Source: Erythroxylum novogranatense
Lineage: Eukaryota > Streptophyta > Magnoliopsida > Malpighiales > Erythroxylaceae
Direction: 5' to 3'
Length of the DNA stretch: 64,000 bases
Assembly: GCA_029891385.1 (NCBI GenBank)
Contig: CM057225.1
Coordinates: 10,598,060-10,662,059, forward strand
The translations under genes were made by a program, and so were the position numbers. Under the pieces are notes generated by a model, which saw only the letters and a list, made by a program, of their open reading frames with translations, did no database searches and was not told the origin of the DNA. The number at the start of each line of letters is the position of its first letter. Position 1 is the stretch's first letter. Below, piece after piece: positions 34,581 to 46,518 of the stretch.

Positions 34581-34598
34581 TCCTCGGCAACGGCGCCA
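34581..34598 (-). promoter_or_regulatory. Primer-binding site of the Athila-like element
   Basis: The minus strand reads TGGCGCCGTTGCCGAGGA, 7 bp inside the LTR end at 34606. This matches the primer site widely seen in Athila/Tat elements (one base from TGGCGCCGTTGCCGGGGA). Confidence 0.9.
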
Positions 34599-34605
34599 AG
34601 AAACT

Positions 34606-37216
34606 TGATGCAGTTCCGCAAGTTCACGGGTCTCAAGTAGTACAGTATAATATCGTCCCACAGGGAGTAATTGGGTAAGTACCAGGCTTGGATCATTCAA
34701 TTAATTGGACTAAGCTATTGGGTAGGATTGGGAAATTAAATTAAAAGAAAATTTAACTATCAAAATAAATAAATAGATAAAACCGATGGCGATTGTGTAA
34801 AAATGGGGAAATAAAATAAGAAAATTAACTAGCAAAAATAACAAAATCAAGCTAAAGAAAATTTGCGAATATTTCTAGGCGTTAATTCGAATGGAATGTG
34901 ATAAGCTTCAAGGATGGTTCCACTTTTAGCGCTTTTTATGGACTTTACCCGGATTAATTTATTAGGCGAATTTTTGGTTGATAGAAGGTTGAGCCTAGAG
35001 TTTCTTAGATCCTTTTTCAAGGTATCAAAGGATTATTACGCAATAATCCTAGTCTACTATCGTAGCCCTAGCAATCAAGCATAACCCATTATGTTCTTTG
35101 CTCGTCTGGTTTTCTCTCATAAATTCAGTCTATGTCTAAATCTGAAATTTATAAGTTCCCTGTTTGGAGTTCCGTTATTAATTTTCACCTATCGGTTCTT
35201 CAATTAACGACTAACGTCAAGTAATGGTTGGCCAAACTCAATACCAACAAAATCAATTTCAAAACAGAGAAATCAAGACCAAAAATCCATACAAATAAAT
35301 CAACCGAGATTTAATCCATAAATTTAACTAAAAGCTTCAGCCCAACCTTGAAGCTTCGAGGAAACTACTCAGTCATGATAGGATGAAGACCACAGAAATT
35401 ATGCTCAACAAACAGCATTAAGAGAACACTTTAAATGTTTAGTGGGAAGAATTTTGGTGTCCTAGAAAATTGAAAGTAACGTTAGTGCTTGGTTGACATT
35501 TGTCATTGAGAGCTCCTAAAACAAAAAATTAAAGTGAGTGGAGAGTCTCTTCTTGGTCTGCGTTAGTCCTCCCTTTAAGCTCCACGTATCTTCTTTTTTT
35601 ATTTCTTGCTCCTTCCACCCACCTTTCAGCTCACATTATTCTTGTTTTCACCTTAAATCGCCAGCTCTTCAACTTTTTTATTCACTCACCCTCAGTCACG
35701 TTACACACATATTCACTTAGTTCACGCACACACACTCACGCTATTTACCTGTTCACTCCTCTCACCAAGTCACTTCCTCTCACACACGCACAACTCTCCC
35801 TAGTTAACGCTCAACCCCTCAATTCATGCCCAGCACACACTCTTATCACTCACGCTGTTCACTCACACACACACTGACCAGTTCACGTCACACACCCTCT
35901 CCTCACACACAACTCACTCCAGTTCGCGTTACTCTTCTCTCTTCAGCTCTCAATTTTTTTTTCTTTTTAGCTCCTCCCCACTGAAACGCACAGCTTTCCT
36001 CTGGTCTTCACCCCCACCCCCTCTCACATGCAGCTTCAGCTATATCCCCCTTGCTTGGTTAACGCACACTCCACTCTTCCCCTCCTCAGACCACGTTATT
36101 TTTCTCCTTTTATTTCCTTCAGCCCACACACCCATCTGCTCTCCTCAGACCACGTTATTTCCCTCCATGCTTGACTCACTTGTCACATGATTTTTGGTTT
36201 CTTTCTCACGCCCGTAGCTCCCCTTTCCAGGAAAAAACGTTCTTCTCTTTGTAACGTTGGTAGGTCACCTTCCCAGCAGCTCATGCTCCTCTCTTTGGTT
36301 GCTAGTCATTTTATTTAGTTCTCCTCAAGTGTGTCTCTGCAATGCTCCAACAACAACTAAATAACAAGCTCTAAAAGCCTTCCTCATGTGCTACGTTTCT
36401 GCTTTGGTTGTCAGATGTTGGAATAACGTGAGTGCTCCTCTAGCTACATGGGTGGTGGGTCTTTCCTCCAGGTTGGTAACACTTTGTCTCCCTCTCAGCT
36501 AACGTCCCCCTTCCACTAGCATCCATGGCTATTTCTCTTATGGCGAATTGCAGTAGAGCTGAATGTGATGTATCGTTGACAGCTCAAAATGGAATGGGGT
36601 GAATGCTTGGTGGGTCCTTGAGCTGTGAACTTGGTCCCTCACTAGCTGTTCACGCCCATCTCTGCTCCTAACAAGTAAAAGCTACTTTATTGCTTCTTTT
36701 CTTTAATTCCTCCAGTAGCTATTGCGTTCGGTGCTTGGTGTTTGCTGTTTGGTCCTTGGTCCTTGGTGCTTTGTGCTAGAAGAGTGCGTGGTGGGCTCCC
36801 ACTCCATGTAGAAGATGTGACAATTTAATTGTTACGTGGTGTGCTGTTTCTTTTGGTGTAGCTCCTTCTAATCTCTGCGTGGTGGACCTCTGCTTGTTGA
36901 AACGTTGGTGGAGTCTCTCTTCTGCCTTTTTCAGCTCTCCTCCAAAACGTCACCTAGTCAGCTGCGTTTTGGACTCCCACTGCTGGGCTACGTCGTTTTG
37001 GCTGCTAACTTGGTGCTGTGTTTTCTCCTACATAGCCAGCGTTTTGGGCATTGTTTTGACAGTAAACAACAATCCTAACGTGAGCATTCTGATGTAACTA
37101 GCTTTGTTCTTTTGGACAATTAAAATGCTGCCTCCAGCTGTCCCTCTTGTGCGTGAGCTGCTGCTGGAGCTCCTCCTAAAATGCGCATTATTTTCTCTCC
37201 TCTTCACGTTGATGTT
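34606..37216 (-). mobile_element. 5' LTR of the Athila-like element (outer end missing)
   Basis: Matches 11067-12667 and 14744-15890. The site holding the solo LTR in the other copy is empty here (36069-36073). Similarity stops at 37216 (...TTGATGTTTGT), where sequence of a different LTR begins, so the outer end with the expected target duplication is lost. Confidence 0.88.
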
Positions 37217-39150
37217 TGTGTGTTTTACATTTTTGCATAATTTTAGAAATTTTACTGGAAATTTTTCGAGAAACTTTTCGGATCGAAAAAATTGACAAGT
37301 GACATACTGATTTGGTTTCCGGTACCGAAAATGACTTTCCAATGGCACTGAAAAATTAGATACATGATTTTAGGATTTATTACTTTGAGCCATTGGAATT
37401 TAGAGAGAAATTGGGCTAGAAATTGGAAGAAATTAAATGGAGCAAATGGGAGGTTGACATGTGGCAAGTGACATGTGTCACTTGCCTAACATGCCACCAT
37501 GTCATGAGTTTACATAAATATCTTAGTCATTCACGATGGTTCTTCTTGCATAGTCTTTTGGTGTTTTAAATGAAGGTTCCTCCATCACCCGTAGCTCTCT
37601 TCTCCCCCTCCTTTTTCATGGTTTCTTCTACTAAGCTCTTATATCTTCTTTGCTTTCTTTTATTTTGTTCACCAAAAGCAAACCTAAACCTCTACCCTTT
37701 TCAAGTGATGATGATCGTGTATATGGGAAGGGAAGAGAATTTGTGGGTTTGGAAAATTTGAGAGCTTATAGGTAAGAAACTTGTTATATATTATGGTTTA
37801 GTAGTTACTTGAATTATTGATATTGCATGGAAATTGTGTTGTGAGCATATGAGTGTGTGTTCCTGAATTTTGTGGTTGTTTTTCCAAGTGAAGGTATTGA
37901 TGACATATTGGCTGATTTCTTGTCTAATTGGTATACTTATTGAAGTAGAATTGGAATTTGAATGAGAGGAAATTGGATTGAGTATCAAAGTTGGAAAAGT
38001 TACCTTGTACATGTTTCAATGTTTTTCCATAACTAGTTGTGTGGTTAAGCAAATGAGGTGAAGTTTGTCTTAAATTAAATTTGAGACATGTGGCTACAAT
38101 TTTTGTGAAGGAAGTGCTGACCAATTTTGATTAGAAGAGTGTTGAATCTTGCTTTAAAAGTGAAGTTTAGGTTCAGTATGAACAGTACCTGGATTGATGA
38201 CCTAATTGTTTTGATGATTTTTCTAGATTAATTTAGAAGGAATTGGAAAAAATGGTCTTCATGGAAGTTGAAGCCTATATTGTTAGCTTTCCATTGCCAC
38301 TGATTTTGCAATTTTTCGATCTGTATATTGGGATATATGAACTGTTGCCTATTTACTGATTTTGAGCATTTTGGTCAAATCTAGCCTAAGTGTCGGTTTT
38401 GTGAGCATTCTGATTGGAAGCAATTTTATCGAATTATGTGCATTGAATTGGCTTGAGTGATCTTCTGAAGAGTTGTATAGGAAGTAATTATCTTGAAAAT
38501 GGTATATAGCATGCTATTTTTAGACATCAGATTTGGGAGTTATGAGCTTTCAAAAACTGAATCTGAAATAGGTCATTGACTGCTGATTAGGGCAGTCATT
38601 TACATGACAGTTTTGAACTTGTTAAGGATGGAATTGGATTTTGAATCCTTCATGAAAATTGAAGTATGAGATCTTATCTTTCCAGTGATATAAGATAGTG
38701 ATTTTTCTGACAATTTTTCTAGGAGATATGCTGCTTTAAAATGTACTGTTCAGATTGGGAAATTTCAGTGGGCAGATGTTTTGGTGAATTGTTTGGCCTA
38801 GTTAGCAAATGAATTTGATTTCAGGTTGTTCATGAAATTTGTAGATAACATTAGGATATTTCTGTGCACATTTATTGTGTAATTTTTGACTGAGGAATTG
38901 GAAAGTTACGGATTTTATAATCTGTTGCACTGTTTTGAGAGGCATTGTGAGGGCAGTAACTTTGATTGCATTTTTGACACCCTTATAGGTGAAATTGGCT
39001 TTTACGTCCTTCATAAAACTTGTAGAGCTCTCTGTTCTCTATAAAATGGACACCAAGTTTGTCCAATTTGGAGTCCGGAGTAGGGAGTTATGCCCTGTGT
39101 AAGTTGGGATGTCGGAGGACGTTTGTTCCAGATCTGCTATTGTATAGCAT

Positions 39151-39230
39151 AAGTCGACTTGCACCCCATATAAGTCGACTAGTACATACACAGTAGCATA
39201 AGTCGACTAGGATTCTTAAGAAAGTCGACT
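39151..39230 (+). repeat. AGTCGACT palindrome cassette in intron 1 of LTR A'
   Basis: Four copies of the 8-bp palindrome AGTCGACT (39152-39159, 39173-39180, 39201-39208, 39223-39230), mostly within (A/T)AAGTCGACT(A/T). Spacing is 21-28 bp. It lies at the same alignment position as the GC-rich hairpin cassette of LTR A: both are followed within about 20-90 bp by GTCCGATTGACCTGATTCTT-like text (39271 here, 7558 in A). Confidence 0.88.
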
Positions 39231-40098
39231 AGGATCATATATTTTCCTTCTTTTGATTATAACTTTTCCGTCCGACATCCGATTGACCTGATTCTTGAGG
39301 CATTGGATTCGTGAAAGGTTTAATTTCATTGTTATGAGAAATTGGGAATTTATGGACGAGAAATTGCCGTGGGTCTGGTTAATGATTCTTTAGTCGCTGT
39401 TTTATTTATTTTTGGATCTATAGAGGTCCGAATTGAGTACCGTTAGTGTCGATAGATTTCTAATTTTTATACGGATTTTTTTTATGATGGAAAATATTGG
39501 ATTAAGCCGGAATATCATGAACATGCATCAGGCACCTCGCAAATTGCTACATGTGCATTATTAAATAGTTCTGATTGAGCAATTGGTAATGTTTATACAC
39601 TGTAACTATTTTAGAGGTACATTTGGAGCGTCGGTCCACCGATGTCACTGAGACTTCGTGTATTAGCTCTAATGCAAAGTGAGTGACCGAGATGGCTTTC
39701 GCTCAATTATTATATGTTTAATGTGGAGAATAATGGAGGATTAGGATTGCGTTTGTTCGATTATGGATTAGGGCGAAGGGCCCGATGTATGGGAATTATG
39801 ACATAGAAGTGTATTACGTGAACTCAATTGCTTCTACCGTGATCAATTGTGAGATCTCAGACATGATCAATTGTGGTGTACCGTGATCCATCAGTGATCT
39901 GCTGGTTATATCGTGATCAATGGCTATACTTGTGATCCATTGCTTGTTACATCGCATCGCATTTCGTTGCCTCTCATTTGGGCGCATCGTTTTATATCGA
40001 TCGTTAATTGGGCATATGCATTGCATACATCAATGCATAAACCGATAATAATAATAGTTGTGACCGAGTCACCACGGATATCGACATCGACATCAAAA

Positions 40099-40159
40099 GA
40101 GCCTCGAGCTCGGGGAGTCCTACTCCTAGACGCTAAGCGTCCAAATGAATCTTATTCAT
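40099..40159 (+). repeat. Hairpin array in intron 2 of LTR A'
   Basis: Four adjacent stem-loops: GAGC-CTCGA-GCTC (40099-40111), GGAGT-CCT-ACTCC (40114-40126), GACGC-TAA-GCGTC (40129-40141) and ATGAAT-CTT-ATTCAT (40145-40159). Three have three-base loops. About 39838-39940 carries several GTGATCAATTG/GTGATCCAT repeats in the part of intron 2 where copy A has its GGACC-type hairpins. Confidence 0.85.
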
Positions 40160-40811
40160 CGCTTATACGCAGTCACAACACAAGAATAAATCGAAAGTGT
40201 TACATGTGCATCGCATACATCTTTCGGATGTATAATTGAATGCCCGAATGCCTTTTGCTGTATATAATGATATGATACCGTGACTTATTCTTCTTGTGGA
40301 TCGTATTTGTTTGTATGATGCATGGATTGGGCGAACCATCGATGATGGTTCCTCACTGAGTTCGCAAAACTCACCCAAAATTTACATCTACTTTTCAGGT
40401 CTTAAAGAATGCCCCGGTTGACACGGGAGTATGTCTACTATAGGCAAGTGAAGGATAGAGGTCGGGATTAGTTCGTGTTTGCATTAGGGTCGCATAATTG
40501 TATTCTGAAATTTCTGTAAAGGATGCTTGTATTTGTAATGAGCCTAATTTAGTTATGGCTTTTTGTACATTAAATGATTGTAACTTATTGTTGAATGATT
40601 GTAATAACTGAAAATGTTTATTCTGGAACTGAAACTGTTTCTTTCTGAACGTAGGCTCAGATTATTACTGTCTATTTCGCGCAATTGAATGGTTAAAAAA
40701 AATCGTATACTGAGTTTTGACAGACTGATGTAGTACGCCACCTTCGCGGGGCACGGACTCGGATATCGCCAATGATATTGGGTTCGGGTCACGCGGGAGT
40801 GGGGTGTTACA

Positions 40812-43188
40812 TTTGTGAATTGCTTTTGGTAGTTAATGCATAATGATTTATGGAGGCATTGAAGTTTCATGAACTATGGAACATGGCTCATATTCGTATT
40901 GTTTTTTGGTGGGATAGATTATGCAAAGTAAATTAGTTGTCAATGTAATTGATGAGTTGCCACAGATCACACAATGGTCAATGTTATACAATGCTATATA
41001 CGAATGTAGGGACATAATAGAAGATTAAGGAATAATGTTTTAGCTGTCTTTAGCTAAGCATTGCTTCCTGTCAAAGATTGATCCATTCCTCTCAAATAAT
41101 TCATCCTCTAACCATTCACTTGAGTAAAACCCATTACTACGGACTGATACATCATTACCTCTTCGTCATTATAAGTTGGATCCTTTAAGTCATTAACTTA
41201 TTCATCAATATCTTATGTTATTGATGTTATTTCATACCTATTCAATAGTTGATGGTGGTGATGTTAGTGTATTGTCATCAACAGTAAAGATGAGGAAGAT
41301 ACATATATACTTAAGTTATATGTATCTTCTAAGCAGCAAGGTTTTTTTTAATGGTATATATTATAAAAAATTGTGAAACCTTTAATTTCTACCTACTCAT
41401 TATGAAGAAAGTCTTCTTCATATCTCCGAAAAGTTATTTACATATATGCCTCTTCATATCTCCTTAAAGTTATTTAAATATGGATAAGTTCTGTCCATCT
41501 ACATATCCACATATATAAGATTTGCCTATTGCCCCTTACAAACAATTTAGTTGACTTTATTCTGATTGGTTTTAAAGGAAAATTTGGAGTCATAATGAGC
41601 ATAACAGAAAGTGAAGTTGGTTGTAAGAATAAAGGAAGTGGGTCTAGGCTTATAGTGGAAGATATGAAGGAATTTGGATTTTGCAGTTCCACATTCGTTG
41701 GTGTAAGCTGGTCCAAGAAAGCAACATCTCCCACTTCCTTCCCCGTATAAGTTTACATGCCAAAACCACTCATTTCAATACTAATGGAGAGCAGCTTGTT
41801 TGGTCCTATATTTATAATTTCACGTCTATTCCTACTGTCGAAGTATACTAATATTTTCAAGTATATTATATTCATTCAAGTGTGTATATATATGTACATA
41901 CCACTTGCTTTGTGATGATTTAATGTCCTTAATTTTTTAGAATGGGACAAAAGTTGCTTAAGCTCGTAATGCTTGCTTAAAATTTCATTGTTGTTGGTAA
42001 GAACATTAAATTATTTTTTGTGAACCTTACAAGAAGATCATTAAAATATTTTTTGTTTGAAAAGAAAATTCCCTCATATTTCTTCACTTCCAACCTAGGA
42101 AAGTAATTCATCATTCTTATGTGTCATTTCAAACTCAGAAATTATAAATTTATTAAATTCATTCATCAAGACTGCTTTATTATTAGTATGGATAAGTCAT
42201 CCACATAAAGACACACAATTAATAATTCATCACCCCCTTTAGTCTTGGCATACAAGGTTGGCTCACTAGCACTATGCTGAAATCCACATAAAATGGAATG
42301 GCTTTTGATCCTCTCATACTAGGCTCATAAAGCTTGCTTTAGGCCATATAATGCTTTTTTTAAGTGAGTCTTTATTTTCTTGACCTGCCACTTCACAGCA
42401 TTTTGGTTGCTTTACAAACATCCATTCAAAATAGCATTAGGGAAATTGAGTTTTAACATAAAATTGATACTCCATTTTTTTGTTAATTATTAAGGTTAAG
42501 AGAGTGTGTATAATATCGAACCTTGTAATTGGTACATTGTATCATCAAGTTTTGCACCCTCTTTTTATATATAGCCTCGAACAACGAGTCTATCTTTGTA
42601 TTTCTGAACTAATTACTTTGTAAATCCACTTTAAGATGACCATTTTTCCTCCATTTAAAAGAGTGCACAACTTCCATGTTTTGTTTTTTTTCAGATAACC
42701 CCAAGTTAATTGCTTAATAGTTTTATGCAGATATTGTTATAGTTCTAAATCTTTAACTTTTGCTGGCTACTAATGTTGTTAGAGGGGATGTTAAAAATCC
42801 CTATGTTTATAAAGTAGGTGTTCCTTGCTCATTCTCCATATTCTCGATCAACCTTTATAGTGGATAGATTTAACTTAGATTACTTTTCTCCATTTAGATA
42901 TTTGAGAACTATACTTTTTTTTCCTCTTTCAATATGTGCAATCATCTTTCTAAAATCATCAACATGTTTTAACTTGACAGGGACTCCTACAATATAGATT
43001 ATATAGAAATATAATGTTCATATGGAGGAATGCAAAAGACAAAAACTTAGAACATTACTTCTAATTCATAAGTTTTGAATAACAACTATGTACATTACAT
43101 GGATAACTGTAACTATATTATTCTATTGTGGCTTGTGTTTGATAAATCTTTGGGTTTCATTATATGCAGACAGCATTCTTTCACATAA
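40812..43188 (-). pseudogene. Decayed copia reverse transcriptase fragment and unannotated spacer
   Basis: On the minus strand from about 42720 to 42050, shifted frames give KYKDRLVVRGY, KKALYGLKQAL, a YERIKSHSILCGFQHSASEP-type segment, TLYAKTKGGDELLIVCLYVD and then NEFNKFIISEFEMTHKND: the copia RT from its N-terminal third past the YVDD loop. Stops and indels are frequent. No LTRs could be tied to it. 40812-42040 and 42730-43188 are AT-rich with no domain I recognise; the frames at 41474-41750 look like chance. It is more decayed than the Sireviruses. Confidence 0.7.
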
Positions 43189-44545
43189 ATGGATAACAGG
43201 AAACGTGATGCTATCTTTAAGGCTCTTATGTTTTTTGAGTTTTGGAATGGTCAATCGGACTTAATGAGAATGGTGATGTTTCTATGCTTGTATGTATGCG
43301 TTAAAAAACGGTGCAGGAGTGAAAATGCCAGAGGTTGTAGGGCGTTGACAGTTCCAAGTAGGCAAGCTAATATACGTAGGATTTTGAATGAGGGTGATCG
43401 GAATAGCCAATGGGATTTAAGGATGGACTTAAATGCATTTCACATATTATGTGAAATGCTTCAAGTCCACGATGGGGGTTGTCGAATACGGTCATGTGCC
43501 AATCAAGAAAAGTATTAATCTTCCTAACAATATTGGCACAAAATGAATCTAATAGAGTATTACAAGTTAGGTTTATGAGGTCTGGAGAAACAATTAGTAG
43601 GATCTTCCATAGTGTGCTGAAGGCTGTACTAAATCTCCACCATCTGTTGTATGTAAAGCCCATTCCAATTGCAGAGGATTGCCCAGATAGTAGATGGAAA
43701 TGGTTTAAGGTTAGTTTTTGTATGAAGCTACGATAACTTCCAATTTGCACTTCATTACATTACTGAAATTTAACTGTATTTGTTGGGAATTGTTTCATAG
43801 GATTGACTTGGTGCGCTAGATGGGACCTATATAGATATAACAGTTCCCCTTTCAGACAAAACAAAGATACAGAGGACGGAAAGGGAGAATATGCACTAAT
43901 GTCTTAGGGGTGTGTGACAACGACTTAAACTTTAGTTATGTTCTAGCCGGATGGGAGGGTTCAGCATCTGATTCAAGGGTGTTACATGATGCAGTGACTA
44001 GGCATAATGGACTTCAAGTTCCAATTGGTATGTAAGATAACAAATACCAGCAACTTGCTTTTGTTTGCAAATGTTTGATTAGAATTACAATAGTAATAGT
44101 GTCATTTGTTTATAGGGAATTACTACTTAGTAGATGCTGGCTATACCAATGCTCCTGGCTTTCTTGCACCTTATAGAGGCACAAGATACCATATTCAAGA
44201 GTGGGCCAGAGATGGAAGGGCACCTAGGACCCAGAGGAGCTTTTTAATAAGAGGCATTCAGCTGCAAGAAATGTCATTGTGCGTGCATTTGGGCTGCTAA
44301 AAAAAAGATGGAAAATTCTCATAAATCCATCGTTTTATGCAGCAAACACACATGTTCACATAATTCTCGCATGCTGTCTGTTGCATAACTTTATTAGGCT
44401 ACATATGAGTGATGATCCTGCAGAGGCAACTCCTCTTGCAGATGAGGATCAGCCATTTGGGGAAGATGCATCCTTGCCCCAAATAGTTGAACGTGTTGTA
44501 ACAACTACTACATGGAGTCAATGGCGAGAGGATTTAGCTCAGAAC
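43189..44545 (+). pseudogene. PIF/Harbinger HARBI1-type transposase, main part
   Basis: DDE transposase/nuclease that cuts and pastes its DNA element. Exon 1 43189-43709 starts MDNRKRDAIFKALMFFEFWN and includes FHILCEMLQVH, LIFLTILAQNESNRVLQVRF and AEDCPDSRWKWFK. A 91-bp intron (43710-43800, GT...AG) precedes exon 2 (43801-about 44024), which has [16 protein letters not shown] (first Asp at 43819) and [13 protein letters not shown] (second Asp at 43970). A second intron ends at TTTATAG 44115-44117. Exon 3 has YYLVDAGYTNAPGFLAPYRG and RAFGLLKKRWKI. Damage: frameshifts near 43475, 43509, 43866 and 44234; TGA at 43804-43806; the catalytic Glu expected before RAFG is Val (GTG, 44279-44281); and a 17.4-kb insertion after codon ...DLAQN. 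Dead copy. Confidence 0.92.
44541..44545 (+). repeat. Target duplication AGAAC, left copy
   Basis: AGAAC precedes the left LTR end TGTAGGAAAATCC at 44546. The same five bases at 61989-61993 follow the right LTR end ...CACTAACA. The transposase frame is restored exactly when the insert and one AGAAC are removed. Confidence 0.9.
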
Positions 44546-44870
44546 TGTAGGAAAATCCTGGTGTGTGCATCATATGCACACGGTGCGGAAAACAAAAATT
44601 TTTATTCTGGGACCTTCCCGAAAGCTAGGATCCATGTGTCTATATAACGATGTCAAACCATAACGACCAAAAGAGACCATCTCTAACGGTATCCACGCAG
44701 AGATCGGAGAACCTAACCGGGGCAAACCCTTTGACCCAGGAATAGCTAGAATAAGGTTAAGACTGCTAGATCTTACCTTATTCTTGGAGAGCTCAAGGAG
44801 AAGACGATGAAGAAGCTTGGAGAAGGAGAAGATGGAGAGCTTGAGAGATGATGATCGTATGCTTGGAAGA
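44546..44870 (-). mobile_element. 3' LTR end fragment of the copia insertion
   Basis: The minus strand ends GTTTTCCGCACCG...GGATTTTCCTACA, the usual style of a copia LTR 3' end. It joins the RNase H coding end directly near 44870, with neither polypurine tract nor LTR start visible, so the first part of the 3' LTR is deleted. Contains an AGGTAAGATCT-like splice-donor-looking site (near 44772) with no evidence of use. Confidence 0.65.
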
Positions 44871-45430
44871 GAGGATCAAAACTCTTTTGTGATAATGGCT
44901 TTGTCAACGGATCAGCAATATTCTGCTCTGTGGGAATTCTCTCTATTTGGACATCACCTCGACCAATGATCTCCCTGATCAGATGATATCTGCGGAGTAC
45001 GTGTTTGGATCGTTGATGAGACCTTGGTTCCTTCGCCTGCGCAATAGCCCCATTGCTGTCACAATACAACTGTATGGGCCCATTATAGATAGGAACCACA
45101 CCAAGTTCAGAAATGAACTTTCTGATCCAAACTGCTTCCTTTGTTGCGTCTGAAGCGGCAATGTACTCTGCCTCCGTTGTTGAATCGGCAGTTGTCTCTT
45201 GTTTGGAACTCTTCCAACTGACCGTCCCGCCGTTCAGTGTGAATATATAACCTGATTGGGATTTTGAATCATCCTTATCAGATTGAAAACTGGCATCTGT
45301 ATACCCGCTCACCTTGAGATCTCCATCTCCATATATCAAGAAAACATCATTAGTCCTTCGCAAGTACTTGAGGATATTCTCGATACCACCCAAAGGACCC
45401 TCACCAGATCCGATTGGTATCTGCTCGTAA
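44871..45430 (-). pseudogene. Copia RNase H domain
   Basis: The minus frame reads LGGIENILKYLRRTNDVFLI, SGYTDASFQSDKDDSKSQSG, SKQETTADSTTEAEYIAASD and IPTEQNIADPLTKPLSQKSF. TDAS, TEAEY and DPLTKPL are RNase H landmarks; the catalytic acidic residues appear intact. A one-step frameshift near 45420 separates it from RT, and the C-terminus is replaced by LTR sequence. Confidence 0.9.
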
Positions 45431-46436
45431 CACTTAGAGCATATGATACATCGGGTCTCGTACATAGCATTGCGTACATGATAGATCCTACCGCAGATGC
45501 ATACGGGATCATATTCATGCGCATCCTCTCATCTTGTGTCTTAGGACACATAGATTTCGAGAGTGTTATCCCATGAGTCACGGAAAAGTACCCTCTCTTG
45601 GATTGCTCCATGCTAAACCTCTTTAGCATCTTGTCTATGTACGTTGATTGTGAAAGACCAAGCAATCTTTTTGATCTATCTCTATAGATCTTTATCCCAA
45701 GGATATAAGTTGCTTCACCAAGGTCTTTCATAGCAAATTGTTTGGACAACCAAATCTTCACAGATTGTAGCATAGAGATATCGTTTCCTAGTAATAATAT
45801 GTCATCTACATATAGCACAAGGAATACGATTGCAGTCCCACTAACCTTCTTATACACACAGTGTTCATCCGGATTTTGTGAGAAATCAAACTCTTTGATT
45901 ACCTCATCAAAAAGGATATTCCAACTCCTGGATCCTTGTTTCAATCCATAGATGGATTTTTGAAGCTTGCATACCTTTTTGCCATCATAGGAGATGAAGC
46001 CCTCAGGTTGTGTCATATACACATCCTCAGTTAGATTTCCATTCAGGAAAGCTGTCTTCACATCCATTTGCCATATCTCATAATCATAATGAGTGGCAAT
46101 GGCTAGGAGTATTCTGATGGATTTAAGCATTGCTACTGGTATGAAGGTCTCGTCGTAGTCAATTCCTTGTCTTTGACGAAAACCTTTAGCCACAAGCCTT
46201 GCTTTATAGGTAATCACATTGCCATCCATTTCGGTTTTCTTTTTGAAAACCCATTTACACCCTATGGGTTTTATTCCTTCGGGTGCCTCAACCAAATTCC
46301 ATACTTGGTTTTCATACATGGAATCCATTTCAGACTTCATGGCATGAAGCCATTTCTCAGACTCTGAACTCTTCAGAACCTCTTCATAGGTGGTAGGCTC
46401 ATTATCTTCTATGAGCAATACGTCATTCTGTTTCAT
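45336..46436 (-). pseudogene. Copia reverse transcriptase (366-residue open block)
   Basis: Best preserved coding piece of the window. Landmarks: KWLHAMKSEMDSMYENQVWN, YKARLVAKGFRQRQGIDYDE, IWQMDVKTAFLNGNLTEDVY (catalytic Asp), LYVDDILLLGND (YVDD intact) and GSIMYAMLCTRPDVSYAL. It copies element RNA to DNA. Only the shift near 45420 and the break before the integrase block prevent a continuous polyprotein, so this element is younger or better conserved than the Sireviruses. Confidence 0.93.
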
Positions 46437-46518
46437 TCACGAAATCCATATCTCTCGAACAGCAGCGTATCCTACGTGACCTACAATTTCGTGTGTTGTA
46501 GAAGGTTGAACTGTTACT

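Larger units (their letters stand above)
11067..37216 (-). mobile_element. Athila-like Ty3/gypsy element, heavily interrupted
   Basis: Minus-strand order is 5' LTR (34606-37216, outer end lost), GCC-type primer site (34581-34598), gag, aspartic protease, RT, then non-coding 3' region and 3' LTR (11067-about 15908). The primer site TGGCGCCGTTGCC and the phrase TTGGGGACAAGCAAAGGTTC-like in the 3' region are typical of Athila/Tat-type plant gypsy elements. RNase H, integrase and any env-like ORF are absent, replaced by the element fragment at 17816-21006. Insertions are Sirevirus 2 (24099-33753) and a solo LTR (12668-14738). Multiple in-frame stops (for example 21522-21524 and 23367-23369) show it is old. 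Confidence 0.85.
37217..40811 (+). mobile_element. 5'-truncated solo LTR of the TGTAACATCC family (copy A')
   Basis: Aligns along its length with copy A from A position about 5057 to the GGGGTGTTACA end at 40811; the first ~240 bp are missing. Candidate introns: 37772-39614 and 39679-40398, with exon 2 39615-39678 (64 nt). A TATA-like CATAAATA lies at 37513-37520. No primer site follows at 40812, so it is not the 5' LTR of an element. Confidence 0.88.

Noticed and set aside
41474..41750. Overlapping ORFs on both strands upstream of the transposase
   Set aside because: No recognisable motif on either strand and AT-rich decayed surroundings; probably chance.
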